A stretch of 64,000 nucleotides of DNA. Origin: Pegoplata infirma. Lineage: Eukaryota > Arthropoda > Insecta > Diptera > Anthomyiidae. A program made the translations under genes and the position numbers. The notes under the pieces are model-generated. The model was not told the DNA's origin and made no database searches. It saw only the letters and a list, made by a program, of their open reading frames with translations. The DNA lies in assembly GCA_963921195.1 (NCBI GenBank), contig OY992536.1, positions 332,151,038 to 332,215,037 of the forward strand, given 5' to 3'. Positions 47,046-59,785 of the stretch are shown here, piece by piece (position 1 is the first letter of the stretch; each line of letters starts with the position of its first letter).

Positions 47046-47423
47046 CATAGAGTAAAAATAGTAAGAGGATTAATGGGGGAAAAACCTTTCCTTTTCGAAA
47101 TTTGATTTTTAGCCGTAAACTCTGATTATCTCGGGAGTGAAAACCAGAATACACACAAAAGGAAATCGAAGAAAAAATGAAAAAAAAAACGAATACATTC
47201 GAAAGGAATTGAAGGAAAAAACGAATACATTCAAAAGGAACCGAAGAAAAAACAAAAAATAAACGAATACATTCAAAAGGAACCGAAGAAAAAAAGATAA
47301 ATAAACGAATACATTCAAAAGGAACTGAAGAAAAAAAGTTTTCTTCCTTGAGATAATCAGAGATCATAACAAGGTTTTCACAATACTTTCTCCCATTAAG
47401 ACTCTTACTATTTTTACTCTATG
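47046..47423. mobile_element. hAT MITE with CATAGAGTAAAAATAG ends, TSD AAAAAGAC
   Basis: Inverted ends CATAGAGTAAAAATAGTAAGAG; AAAAAGAC exact at 47038-47045 and 47424-47431. Length 378 bp. The core holds four copies of about 40 bp, AACGAATACATTCAAAAGGA, whose translation makes the two minus-strand ORFs here; neither is a gene. Confidence 0.92.
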
Positions 47424-47879
47424 AAAAAGACTTGCTTATAAACCGTTATATTTTCAAAAGTACTAATCGTATATTATTGCTTTTATGCACATTAGAAAGG
47501 TATTTTTGTCTATTTTTTGCATATAATGACCGCAAAAATTTTGGTGCATTTTAAATGCAAATGCAGTTTTGAAGTGAATTTTTCAAAACTTTTACCCCTT
47601 TGATTTTTTTTAATTATCATATTTGAAAAGTTTACAATTTTTACTACAAAATAATGTCCTCCTAATAATGGACCCACAGTGTGTGCTATTTTAAAAAATC
47701 ATGTAACTTAAATTTTTTTTTGGTTTAATTAAAAATATTAAAATTTGTTTCAAGGAAATTTGTAAAATTTCTTTAAAAATAGCACACACAGTGGGTCCAT
47801 TATTAGGAGGGCATTATTTTGTAGTAAAAATTGTAAACTTTTCGAACATGATAATTAAAAAAAATCAAAGGGGTTAAAG

Positions 47880-48207
47880 CAATGGTTCCCAACCTTTGAT
47901 TCTCGCCCCACCGGGGGGCAATTTCAAGGTTCCAGGGGGGCAACGAGCAAGACTTTTTTAGTCAAATTAACTACAAAAACTATTTTTTTTACCAAAATTA
48001 TCTACAAAAATTTGTTAATTGCTTAAAATTTTTACTAAAAACTTAGTTTAAATCCTTATTTTACAAAAACTTTGCGAAACAAGTAGAAATTTTTCATTTA
48101 AAACAAAAATTAGAAAAATGATCAAATTTTTCTTGAGTGTAGGGGGTACAAGGCAATTTTTTTAACTTAAAAGTGGGGCGTGCCGTAAAAAAGGTTGGGA
48201 ACCATTG
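47880..48207. mobile_element. hAT MITE with CAATGGTTCCCAACCT ends, TSD GGTTAAAG
   Basis: Inverted ends CAATGGTTCCCAACCTTT, typical hAT style; GGTTAAAG exact at 47872-47879 and 48208-48215. Length 328 bp, no ORF. A truncated relative lies at 8981-9172. Confidence 0.93.
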
Positions 48208-49872
48208 GGTTAAAGTTTTAAAAAATGCACTTCAAAACTGCATTTGCATTTAAAATGCATTTTTGGAACACCAACATTTTTTCGGTCATTAAATGAAAAA
48301 AAATGGACAAAAATACCTTTCTAATGTGCATAAAAACAATAAGATCCCAGCAAAAAATAAACGAAGTGGTTCAAAAAGAATTAGTAGTTTCACTACATAC
48401 AAAGTAGCTGTAGGTGCCGAACTTCATATTCCGTAGGAAGTACTTTTAAAATCACTTCCAAAAATGCTACAAAATAACAATAAAAACATCTTCTAGCAGT
48501 TCTTTGCTTAATAATTTTGAAGTACCTCTTTCATATGTTCTTATAGCCCAGGAAAATAAGTGGTCATCTGCGGAAAATCGGATAGGTTCTCTGAAAATTT
48601 GCACAGATCTTAGTTTTGGCAATCTAAATAAGGAAAAAAAAGTCCCAAGAAATCACCCGTGTCCTTGCTGAGATATTGAGGTCAAAGGTCACAAAAACCG
48701 GGTTTTTTACAGTTTTTTGCTAATATCTCGCTTAATATGCGTCATACGCTTTAAGAGTCTATTACAAAACTTGTAGAATATAAAATTATCTACAATATGT
48801 TTCTTAATATTTTTTTTGTATCTCTCACCGTTTCTGAGATATTAAGGCCAAAACTCACAATAACCAGATTTTTTACAGTTTTTTGCTAATACCTCACTTG
48901 ATATAGTCTTACGCTTTAAGAGTGTATTAAAGAACTTATAGAATATAAAATTATATAAAAATTTCTCTCTGTAAGTCTCTTCGTATCCCTCACCGTTTTT
49001 GAGATATGGGCGAATTTATCTTTAATTTATGAATATACCCAGCAAAAAAAAATCGAAGTGGTGCAAAAAGAATAAGTGATTCACTACATACATAGTAGCT
49101 ATATGTGCCGATCTTCATATTCCATAAGAAGTACTTTTATAAGCACTTCCAAAACTGCTAAAAAATGCCAATAATAACAACTTTCACCAGTTCTTTCCTC
49201 AATGATTTAGAAGTACCATTTTCATATGTGTTTACAAATGCAATTGAAAAGTACAAATTTGTGGCACTTAAGTATTGGATTTGTTTTGTTGAATATTTTT
49301 TTTTTATAATTTTCTCTGATTTAATAAAAAACTAAATTTTATAAATGAATTTACTTGATATGACGCAAAAGCGAATTTGTTATGTAAATTATGTTATAAA
49401 AAAATACAGTTTCCAGATTTTTGTTAAAATTACCAAATGACTCAAGAAGTGCTAAAAAGATAACAAAAAAACTGTTAGCCCTTAAAAAAGACAAGGGTTA
49501 AATATAACCAAAAAAGAGCTAAGTGGGTATTGCCGTTTAAAGGTATAAAAACTCTTCTAAAAATATACGATATCTGATTTAAAATGAGAGAATTACTTTT
49601 TTTTATCTCTTCATTTTATTTATTGGATGTTTTTTTTTAACTACATGTATAAAAACATTTTTTTGTACAAAAAAAAACAATAAAAAGTTTCCAGATTATG
49701 GTAAAAATCAAATGACTTAAAAAGTGCTTAAAGGGCTAAAAAAGATAACCAAAAAAAGGTGGTAGCCTTAAAAAAAAGGGCTGAATTATAGTATAAAAAC
49801 TTTTCTAAACATTAGGGTATTCAATTAATCGAGGTTTTGGTTTAATCGGCTAATCGGGCAAATAATTAATCG

Positions 49873-52447
49873 GACTTAAAAAATTATGTTAGTAAAATCA
49901 ACTGAAAATGTCAGTTAAAATAACTACTTTGTAAGTTGTTTTGGGGTCAACTACTTTTTCAGTTAAATCAACTAACAATGTTAGTTATTTTAACTGACAA
50001 AAAACAACTGACTTATGTAGTAAAAACTACTTACATTTGTAGTCAAAACAACTAAAATGTAGTAAAAATAAAAAAAAATCAATATATATATATTTTTTTT
50101 AAAACATTTTGCAGAAAAAAAAATTGAAGACCAAATTTTTTCCAAGTTTTTTTTTAAAAAAAAAGTTGTGAAAAATAAAAATAACGAATTTTTTTTGGAA
50201 AAAAACTTTAAAACTTTTCAGAGATAAAATAAATAAAATAAATAAAATTAACTACTTTAAATAACTGTTACTACATCACAGTACTTTTTTGTTAGTTGTT
50301 CAAAAAAACGACTTAAAATAACTAACAGAAATAGTTGTTTGATATTTTTCATACAAAAACAACTGACTTTGTAGTTGAAAACAACTAACTACTGTAAAGT
50401 ATACAAATAACTAACATGTAGTAACCCAGCAAAAAATAAACGAAGTGGTTCAAAAAGAATTAGTAGTTTCACTACATACAAAGTAGCGATAGCTGCCGAA
50501 CTTCATATTCCGTAGGAAGTACTTTTAAAATCACTTCCAAGAATAATAACAATAAAAACATCTTTCACCAGTTCTTTGCTTAATGATTTTGAAGTACCTG
50601 TTTCATATGTTCTTAGGAATCAAATCAGAACAACATATGAACTTCTTTTTCAACTGAAACAATTAGAATGAGGGTGATCCACGAAGTATGCAATTTTTTC
50701 TACGTCCATCTTCAAATAGATTTAGGTTTTGCAAAAATGGTGACAAAATTTGGTAATGGCATTTCATTTCTCTTTATTTAGAGCTTAAAAAATCGCAAAG
50801 ACGAAAATCGATTATTGATAAATTTTTCAAATTTCATATCTTATATCAAAAAAAGTTGGTTCAAAATTAAATAAATACATTTACGAACTAAAGCGGATGT
50901 TGCTGCATCACATTATTAAAGATTGTCTAAGCTTTTTAGGAAATTGAGGTATAGGCTTGTGGTCAAAACAAACTTGTGAATCAATTCGCCGTGAACTTTT
51001 ATAGTTTCGTGATCTCTAATTACTTCTTTTTTTAATTAGAAGTATATATGTTAGATTACACAGGGCAACACTTTTTTTGTCCGGGTTCTGATAAATAATT
51101 TTGGGTAATAGGGGTACGCTGATTTCAAATCTGGCTACCGTTTTTTTGGGTCAGCTCTAGTTTTCGAGATATAGCCTAAGGAAACTTTGAAAATAGGCTG
51201 TTTTTCGCATGTTTGTGAGTCTATATTTACCAACACTAGTCTTACATCCAAAAAGTGAATGAAGATTTTAGGTATGTTGGATATGCTGATTCCAAAAATG
51301 CTCTTACTTTTGTTGAGTCATCTTTAGTTTTTGAGATATCACTAAAATAAAATTTTTAAATTTATGACCTCTGTAATTTTGTCTGAATATTTATGCCCTT
51401 TTTAATAACTCGAAAACTAAAGCTGTCAGAAAAAACCTAATAACAGTTTTGGAATCCTGGCATCCAATATAGTTAAGTTCGTGTTATCAATGAAATTAAT
51501 TTTTCTTTTCGTAAGGTTTTTAAGATATTCGCGTATTAATATTGAAATATTTCGGTCTCCTCTGTAACGTATTCTTAAGTTGCTCAAACACAATAGAACT
51601 CGATTTAGTAAAAATAAGACATCTTTATTCCAAATCTGGCATCCAAATTTTTCTATCGCGTACTGTTTTTGAAATATTGGCGTTTGAAAAACTCAAATTC
51701 TACTGTTACGCACTTATATTCTTTATAAATCACACTAAAATATTCAAACGCGAATATCTCAAAAACAGAACATACTTGAAAATTGTGGATTGCAGTTTTG
51801 GAATCAGGAGTTCCATTTTATATGAAATCAAGTCCTATTTCGTGGAAGCAACGTAAGAATACGTAACAGTGGACCCCTTAAAGTGCTTTTTTACTTTTTA
51901 ACAGCGAATATCTCAAAAACGGTACGTGCTAGAAAAATTAGATTTGGAAGCAGGAGACCAAAATCTATAAGGACCAGTTAGAAATTTCACTGGGAGGTTT
52001 TTGCTGGCGAACAGTGTTTTTAGTGTAAATATTACAAAAAAATACTCTTTCAATCAATCTTACAAAAATAAGTGAAAAAAGAACTTCTAATTTAGAAGTT
52101 CTAAATCACCAAATAAAAATGACATAATCACACCCAAAATGCCAAGAAATATGTACTTCTAAAGAAGTGATGAAGAAAGTGCTTCCAAAAGGTCAAGTTA
52201 TATTAACATCCGGATCACTACTTCAGAAGTTGTGATAAAAACACTAGTGATATATGTTATACTTAAGTGTCAATCTTTCGCCACTGAAAAGTGGCGATAA
52301 AAAGAACATACTTTGTGTGTCACGCCCATATTAAATTCATCAATGTTTCAGTTGAAGAAGAAGTACATCTAGTTCATAAGTTGTGGTGAATTTTGTAGTG
52401 AATAGTAAGCTCTTTTTTTGCTGGGAACTTACATAATTTTCTGAGTG
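49873..52447. mobile_element. Interrupted copy of the AACTA-rich MITE
   Basis: Reverse-orientation copy of 22645-23184, from TTAAAAAATTATGTTAG to TTACATAATTTTCTGAGTG, split after CATGTAGTAA by the element at 50425-52425. It lies within an AATCGG-rich palindromic patch (49812-49872 and 52450-52530). Confidence 0.75.
50425..52425. mobile_element. CCCAGCAAAAAATAAACG element, 2.0 kb, inside a copy of the same family
   Basis: Ends CCCAGCAAAAAATAAACG and (reversed) CCCAGCAAAAAAAGAGC; AA at both flanks. The uninterrupted sister sequence (22645-23184, reversed) reads CATGTAGTAACTTACAT, which fixes the insertion point and the 2-bp duplication. Confidence 0.82.
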
Positions 52448-53455
52448 CGGGGTTGAGATTTAATCGGTTAATAATCGAATTAATTTGAATTATTCGGTTA
52501 ACCGAATAATAAAAATTTTAATTGAATATAAAACTAAGAACTCTATGTACTTTTAAGAATTTTATTAATTTTATTTAAAATAAATCTTTATCCGATATGG
52601 CGAAGCTCTATAATGTTAGCCCAAATAAAGATTTTTGAATGGCACCCTGAAAATTTACCCTAAAATTGATACCCAAATTGATACCGGGCTTAGATGCACC
52701 TCTAATAGAGTTTCGAATTCGGTACTATTATATATCAACAAGACAAATTGGTTGGTTTTCAAATTTGTTTTCTTTTATTTTTTTAGGGCCGAAATTGCAA
52801 TAATTTTATCGGTCGATATCTCCGTAATGAAAAAAGATATCTTAAGGATTGCAAAAGTAATTTGAAGAATAAGTGAAGTATTTTTAGATATGCTGAACTA
52901 ATTATACATCATAAAATAATTCTCGGTTTTATAAGGTCCCGAACATTGCGAATATCTGAGTTTATGCAGTACTGTCAATCGAAAATCTAAATATCTCAAA
53001 ATAAGATAAATCACTTCTAAGGCCAGATTCGGATTAAGCGCATGAAAAACTATTAGAAAAATATATACATCCACATTTAATTAATAATTCCTATTAGCTA
53101 AACTAAATTATTAAAAACATCGATTTAATCTTAACAATTTCAAGTCTAAATATTACATAATAAATATTATACATTGTTAAAAATATCGTTTTGTTTTTAA
53201 TTATTATTAGTGTAAATACTAAAAAAAAAAACTCTTAAAATCAATCTCAAAAAGTCATGAAATATGTACTTATCAAGAAGTGATGAAAAAATCACTTCTA
53301 AATCACCATATAAAAATTACATAATCACATCCAAAATGCCAAGAAATATATACTTCTAAAGAAGTGATGAAAAAAAGCACTTCCAAAAGGTCAAGTTATA
53401 TTAACATCCCGATCACTACTTCAGAAGTTGTGATAAAGATGTTAATATATATGTA

Positions 53456-54692
53456 CATTAGGGCGTTTCATCAAAAACTTTTTTTTGGATTTTTGCAACT
53501 CTTGAAGCGGAATATGAATTCTTATGGCCTAAAAGATTTTTGAGATTTTTTTCAGATTTTTGGAATGTCGGGATCAACTCGCTCAAATCGATTTTATCAA
53601 AAGAATGAGGTTATGAAACATAATTTTTTTTATTTTTTGTTCTCTGGTGCCTTTTTTTAACAAAACCGGATATAATACTTCTTAATGTTGCTAGCCTCCT
53701 AAAAAAAAATATTCGCGGTCAAAATTATAAGTTCAAGGGTCACTAAGATGACCTTAAAAGTAAAAATTCAGAATTTCCCGTGTTTTAACCTCAATAATTC
53801 GAGAAATAAGCTATGTATGAACGTCATGTTGAATCCGTTAGATAGGTCTTTAAAACACCTTTCATTTAAAACCAATCTGACTATTGTCACTTTTGTAGAA
53901 ATGTTAAAAAAAATAAAAAACTGGGAAAAAATAATTTTCTCCCCCATTTTATCGAAAATTGAACTGGTGCATTAGGTAGTTTTTTTTTTGTAAAGTTAAA
54001 ATAATAACTTTTAAAGGCTTTTTATAGATTGTAGTTAGTGTTTCCAAGCCGGTTAACCAAAAAACCGGTTTTTTGTCAAAAAAACCGGTTTGACAAAAAC
54101 CCGGGTTTACGGTTTGGAAACACTAATTGCAATCAAGAAAACTTCTTTTAAGTTTATTATTTCAATTTTACAAAAAAACTACTAATGGATTCCCTTCGAT
54201 TTTCTGTAAAATGGGGGAAAAAATGAGTTTATCTTAGTTTTTTAATATTTCTACTAAAGTGACAAATGTCATTTTGGTTTTAAATTAAAGGTATTAAAAA
54301 GACCTATCTAACGGATTCATCATTACGTTCATATATTGCATATTTCTCAAATTATAAGGTTGGAACACGGGAAATTCTGAATTTTTACTTTAAAGGTCAT
54401 CTTAGTGACCCTTGAAGTTATTATTTTGACCGCGAATATTTTTTTTTAGGAGGCTAGCAACATTAAGAAGTATTATATCCGGTTTTGTTAAAAAAATGCA
54501 CCAGAGAACAAAAAATAAAAAAAATTATGTTTCATAACCTCATTTTTTTGATAAAATCGATTTGAGCGAGTTGATCCCGACATTCCAAAAATCTGAAAAA
54601 AATCTCAAAAATCTTTTAGGCCATAAGAATTCATATTCCGCTTCAAGAGTTGCAAAAATCCAAAAAAAAGTTTTTGATGAAACGCCCTAATG
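53456..54692. mobile_element. TA-flanked fold-back element, CATTAGGGCG ends, 1237 bp
   Basis: Arms of nearly 600 bp match from CATTAGGGCGTTTCATC through GGGATCAACTCGCTC to AGTTTTTT.GTAAA. TA at both flanks. The ends share CATTAGGGCG with 27712-29278. A 90-bp hAT MITE sits at the centre. The ORF at 53748-53975 is the arm in translation; a mirror ORF is broken in the other arm. Confidence 0.82.
54036..54125. mobile_element. 90-bp hAT-like MITE at the centre of a fold-back
   Basis: Inverted ends TAGTGTTTCCAA; flanked by ATTGTAGT and ATTGCAAT (6 of 8 match). The body is AAACCGGTTTTTT palindromes. Confidence 0.55.
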
Positions 54693-55150
54693 TACATACT
54701 AAACACTAGTGATATTGTGTGTCACGCCCATATAAAATTCATCAGTGTTTCAGCTGAAGAAGAAGTACATCTGGTTCATAAGTTGTGGTGAATTTTGTAG
54801 TGAATGGTAAGCTCTTTTTTTGCTGGGATACGATTAGTACTTTCGAAAATATAACGTTTTAAAAACATGTCTTTTTATATGATTTTGGTATAATTTAAAA
54901 AATAAAAATTTTTATAAGGGAAACTTAAGAAAGTATTTTTTAAAAAAAAAATATTAAAAATATCATACATGCTCGGTCCATTGAAATGAAAACATTGTTT
55001 TGTAGCAAAAATTCTAAATTTTCCAAATATGCTAATTAAAAAAAATTAAAAGGGGTAAAAGTTTCGCAAAATGCACTTTAAAACTGAATTTGCATATAAA
55101 ATGCACTTTTGAACCACCGATTTTTTTCAGTTTATTAGATATTAAAATAG

Positions 55151-56097
55151 ACTTACGTACCATTCGTATGCGCTATAGATTATTAATATGCGATAAGTAG
55201 TTTAGACAATAGCAGCTCAAAGTTACACAGATTTTGCATTTATTTGACTTTTTTAAAAACAAAAATCGTGAATAAAATAGCGAGTTTTTCGAATATTTTC
55301 GATCTGATGGATGAAATTTGAAATTTGCTCCATAGAGTATCTGTATGAAAAAAATTACAAAAATCGGAAGACCCTCGGTCAAAAAATGCCTAAAATCACC
55401 AAATGTCTAGTGGAATGGACGATATATAAATGAGTTTTTAGGTTTTAATTTTATAACTACAGGCAGGACTGGTGCCCACTCTCTTTATTGTAGTGAATAA
55501 TTCACCATAGCTTCAAAAATGTATTTACAAGTGCCCTGTAAAAATAGAAAATTATTACCAAACACTGTCTTCGGAATGGGGGTATACTCACTTTATTATT
55601 CCATTTGTAATTCATCGAAACATGCGTCTGGGACTCCATTAGTTTTGGTAAATGAATGGTATTTTAAGTTATGACAGCAAAATTAACAATAGCATTCTTT
55701 TATCTTATATTTATTTATTTTTGAAAAAACTAATTATTTTTATTCATTAATTTATTTTAATTTTATTTATCAATTCCTTTTTAGGTTTTTATAACACAAA
55801 AAATTTAAGGTCCACGCACACTAAAATACAAAATGAAAATGGCGGTCTGTATTTGTGTTTTTCTTGTTTTCTTTCGATAATTTTTTTGAGCAAGTAATTT
55901 GCGTTATTGTGCAAGTTACTGGGTTATTTTACATAAAAAATTAATTATGTTACTTTAACATCGACAAGCATAATTTTAGCAAAAATTTGGTAAAAATTTT
56001 TTTTTGGTAGGAAAAAAATTTTACCAAGTAGGATTGCTCAATCTGACACAGATTTTGTTTTTGTTTGTACACATGCTGGACAGATACACAAATAAAC
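55151..56097. other. No gene seen
   Basis: Moderate complexity around 55440-55680 (CAGGCAGGACTGGTGCCCAC; GGAATGGGGGTATACTC) but no ORF or splice-bounded segment stands out. The ORF at 55173-55382 has no recognisable motif. AT-rich beyond 55690. Confidence 0.3.
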
Positions 56098-56215
56098 ACT
56101 CAACCAAAAATCATTGTATTCCTAAAGAAAATAGTTGTAAATTCAACATAAATCATTGTTGATTTTGACCCTACAAATATTTATGCTGATTTCAATAAAA
56201 ATTATTGTAAAACAG
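56098..56215. mobile_element. Partial CACTCAACCAAAAATC MITE terminus
   Basis: Matches the first 118 bp of the 17051-17843 family, through TTGATTTTGACCCTACAAATATT, then diverges. No matching right end found downstream. Confidence 0.65.
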
Positions 56216-56892
56216 ATACAGCACTCACAATACAGCAGCAAGCAGCAGACAGCAAAATTTTTACATGTATTTTAATTTTTTTTTTTCAAGAAAATTTTCT
56301 TGAAAACAGGAGAACTAAATATTTCTGTAAAATTATCAAAATAATCAGCATTTTCACATTTGAAGAATTTTTAGTTTAAATCGTCTAAATAAGTAAGACA
56401 AAAATTAAAAAAATTACAACATAAAATGTTTGTAAAATTGAAAAATAATCTGCTAAATTTTACACAATTTTTTTTTTAAATACGGGAAAATTTCTGTTAT
56501 TTTTTAAAACTTAATGACAGATAATAAATTAATGTATTAATTTTAGCAGAAAAATCTGGTAAGTTTCCCAATTCAAACTAAATGTTGTTTGACATATTTT
56601 TTGACAGAATTTTTGTTCTGAGAGTACGACATGGTCTCATTATGCATTAAACTCCAGAGAACCACCTCTCCACGCTGACCAGCTGCCCAAATAACAAAAC
56701 GATTGGCAGGGAACAAATTTTTTTTTTTGATTTTTCGAACATTAACAATATTTTACTTTAGGCGTATTTTGTTGGCATAATTATCCGTGTTTTACCATAC
56801 AATGTTGACATTAGTGTTAACGCTTAAAATTATAGAAGTTAAAAATTAACTTTCATACATTGTGAATGATTCTCTTATTGTTAATGGCTCTC

Positions 56893-57325
56893 TTTGGTAT
56901 TAATAAAAAAGATAAACGTTTTTGTGTTGCTTTCAAGCTAAATTGGATTTAATAAACTAATTTTATCAATATTTAATGGAAAATGTGTAATATTTTACAA
57001 AACTATTCCAAACGACGCTAAATTAAATTGAGAAATTTATGGAAGTTAACGTTTCGTTTTTTTTCATTTTGATGCATGTTAACAATAAAAGTTTGCCAAC
57101 AAAAAAGGCCTATTAATAAAAAAGATAATTGTTTTTATGTTGCTTTCAAGCTAAATTGCATTTATTAAACTAATTTTATCAATATTTCACCGAAAATGTG
57201 TAATATTTTACAAAACTATTCCAAACGACGCTAAATTAATTTGAGAAATTTATGGAAGTTAACGTTTCGTTTTTTTCGTTTTGATGCATGTTAACAATAA
57301 AAGTTTGCCAACAAATGAGGCCTTT
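56893..57325. repeat. 213-bp tandem duplication
   Basis: Two adjacent copies of a unit from ATTAATAAAAAAGATAA to GTTTGCCAACAA, nearly identical (for example CTATTCCAAACGACGCTAAATTAA in both). 57340-57533 after it is rich in GGTAACGGTA words and ends in CAACACTG, possibly a lone hAT terminus. Confidence 0.75.
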
Positions 57326-57623
57326 TGTTTTTATCTTTAAAAAAATTAAAAATATGTAATATTAAGACAACCGAAACAAAATCGATATAAACCGGTAAAA
57401 ATCTGAATAAAGGTAATGGTATTTTATCGGTAACGGTATTTCAAAATATTTATTTCGGTATTTGTAACGGTAGTCAATATTAAAGGGGTTTTAATCAGTA
57501 ACGGTATTAAAAAGGTAACGGTAGCCAACACTGGTTATAAAATTCGAATTTCAAGTCGACACTCGCGAACCACATCTCGCCGACAAATATCACCCAAATA
57601 TTAGCGATTTGTAGTCAAAAGAT

Positions 57624-57833
57624 CTATCTCTGGTAAATATTTGGGATTAATCCGACCAATGCCAGTAAACTCAACTTGATCCAAAAGTTTTTCTGCGTGG
57701 CCCGCCCGTGTTCTGGCTTAGAAACTTCATCCCTTAGACGCCTGTGGAAAGGATACCCCAAATGTTCCGCAAAATAAAGCTTTTTTCGGGTAGCATGATT
57801 TACGCGTTTAATTTTCAATGTGTTCAACAAATA
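57624..57833 (-). CDS. Candidate terminal exon of an unrecognised small membrane protein
   Basis: Sixty-nine codons and a TAG, following the acceptor CTATTTTAG: YLLNTLKIKRVNHATRKKLY, then HLGYPFHRRLRDEV, SKPEHGRATQ and a single hydrophobic stretch FWIKLSLLALVGLIP near the C-terminus. Composition and codon use are unlike the surrounding AT-rich repeats, and no second copy exists in the window. There is no ATG at the start, so an upstream exon is needed. A CCCAG-ended fold-back begins 30 bp upstream. Best partner: 63330-63458. I do not recognise the family; a small mitochondrial or ER protein is possible. Confidence 0.4.
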   Translation of the reverse strand, partial: YLLNTLKIKRVNHATRKKLYFAEHLGYPFHRRLRDEVSKPEHGRATQKNFWIKLSLLALVGLIPNIYQR

Positions 57834-58492
57834 CTAAAATAGACCCAATCGTCAGACAATTGCCCAGACAGAAAAATACATACGGGCCAGATCTGGCAAA
57901 GTTCCTAATAAGGTGGTATTAATACTGGCAAAGTACCTTTTTTTTGGGTTTTTAGTACTTGCTAAGATGCTATTGATAACACCATTTAGTAGTGGCAAAG
58001 TACTTTTAAAAGCGCTTTCCCTGTACTTTGAGAAGTATTTTCCGAGATTTTTTAAATAGCTTTTTAACTAAAATAACCCAGTCAGAAATTGCCAACCGTA
58101 CCAAAAAAAAAGTACTGGCAAAGCAATTTATTTTTTGTATAGCAAGCTTGAAATATATTTTTTTTAATAATTTAATTAAATTTTAACATTTTATTTGAAA
58201 ACACTTAATTATGTTATAAAGTTATGACAATGGTGTCATTATCAAATTAAATGACACCATTAAAAAATTTCAATAGTGGTATTCAAAGTCTTGCTTGCCA
58301 GCCCTGGCACTGGTGGCAAAAGAGCACTTTTCAAAATTACTTTTCAAAATACATGTATTTTTTGATAGAAGTACTTTTTTGCTACATTGCCAGGGGTGGC
58401 AACAAGACTCTGAATACCTCTAATGTTATTTTTATCAAATTTGTTTAACATTGTATTTCTCTTGATGGTAGTGGAAATTTAAAAAAAATCGC

Positions 58493-58735
58493 TACATTCA
58501 ATGAAAATATTGCCTTTCAAAAATATAGCATCACATTTGTATTTAGACAGCTTTCTATTTAAAATTTCAGTAACTTCAATTACATTTTCATTGTCGAGTA
58601 AACATACGTTATCTGGATGAATTGGTTTTATTTTAAAACCATTAATGTTTACGAAATAAAATACAACTCTCGATTCCGAGCTTTTTTTATATTCCTAGAG
58701 AGTATTTGGAACTTCTATTAAGAGGATGTAGCAAT
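58493..58735 (-). pseudogene. Transposon coding relic, copy 2
   Basis: Reads VNINGFKIKPIHPDNVCLLD, NENVIEVTEI, then SKYKCDAIFLKGNIFIE, in frame over most of its length, homologous to 40041-40337. Upstream KYSLGI in another frame matches KYSLGKVI there. The ORF at 58251-58448 is not part of it. Confidence 0.6.
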
Positions 58736-58883
58736 AAATTCGCAAATTTCTTAATTTTTTGACGTTTTTGCGAAATTAGTCCCTAAATTGGCCTTTGATA
58801 AAATACTTGCTTTTAATTGAATTTTATCATCATGTTGTATATGGCAGCACCATTTTTCGAGATAATTTAAGGGTCTATCTTTA

Positions 58884-59309
58884 CCCAGCAAAAACTTGGT
58901 AATGACATATCATTACCATTCGAATTACTTAGTAATGACAAAAAATTACCTTTAGCATTATTTTGAAATGTAAAGTAAGGACTTATTAATAATGACTTAC
59001 ATAATCATTATAATAAAATAAAAAAATTTCAGAACTAGATTTTCACTTTTTGACTCACTGTACATTATTTTGGTTAAAAATAAAATTAAATTAAATATTT
59101 TTTTATTTTTTTAAATTTTTTTTTTAAATAATTTTTTCATTACCTATAAGTACATACGTAATTAGTTATTAATACTGTTTTGATAATCATTACATTTGGC
59201 ACATTTGCTTGTAAATGTAATGGGAAAGGTAATTCGAATCAGAAGTAGTTATAACTTTTGAATTTCCCATTACACATTTCATTACTTGGTAATGCAAGTT
59301 TTTGCTGGG
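58884..59309. mobile_element. CCCAGCAAAAACTTGG MITE, TA flanks, 426 bp
   Basis: Inverted ends CCCAGCAAAAACTTGGTAATG and CCCAGCAAAAACTTGCATTACC; TA on both sides. Inserted in arm B: the mirror arm near 62490 (GACGGACCCTTGAATTATC) lacks it. A truncated copy starts at 42172 beside AdipoR exon 1. Confidence 0.82.
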
Positions 59310-59785
59310 TAAGTAAATAATGTGGGAACCTTACAGAATTAACTGACCAAAAATTATTTTTTTGGACAAATTTTTCGTCAGTTATTTGTTTGAGGTTACC
59401 TAATTATATAGTTAAAGATGGACCCTTAAGTCATCTTGTAAAATGATTCTGCCATAAAAAAAAGTTTTTCGCCATTTTTAATATGATGGTCTATATCACA
59501 TATGTAGATGTTTTTTTCGTAGTGATATGGATGCCTTTATGATCCACTAAAAGCAAGTTTTTTTTTTATCAAATTTATTTCGCGAGAATCTCGAAAAATG
59601 AAGAAATTTGCAAATTTAAGGGCTTAAGATGAAAAGCTTTAAACCAAATTTGCATAAGAAACATTGCTACAAGTCAAAAAAAAAACTGTACCATGCATTG
59701 AAAAACGGAGAACGCCATTCGACTCAGCATGTCTCAAAAAGATGGAAAGGTTGGTCATACCTCTTTTTTTCTATAATAGTGTCAT

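Larger units (their letters stand above)
48356..54827. mobile_element. CCCAGCAAAAAATAAACG element with nested insertions, 6.5 kb
   Basis: Starts CCCAGCAAAAAATAAACGAAG, ends TTTTTTTGCTGGG; AT at both flanks. Excision rejoins a target that matches the mirror arm of the host palindrome. An additional left terminus sits at 49038. Its body includes 'GAGATATTAAGGCCAAA' blocks and AAGTGATGAAGAAAGTGC repeats. 51061-51990 is full of 'CGAATATCTCAAAAAC' words. The ORF at 51542-51856 is not recognised and crosses these repeats. Confidence 0.7.
46915..55150. mobile_element. Outer palindrome carrying three nested insertions
   Basis: The left arm (CAATGGACCGAGAATGTATGC ... CATAATGACCG ... TTACCCCTTTGATTTTTTTT) runs to about 47660, a 150-bp inner hairpin (CCTCCTAATAATGGACCC) spans 47662-47811, and the mirror arm runs 47812-48355 and 54828-55135 (ending GCTCGGTCCATTG... 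CATTTGC). Interruptions: 47046-47423, 47880-48207 and 48356-54827. Outer ends were not resolved. Confidence 0.7.

Noticed and set aside
47032..47367. 111-codon ORF with FSSVPFECIRLF repeats
   Set aside because: Translation of a 40-bp tandem repeat inside a 378-bp hAT MITE.
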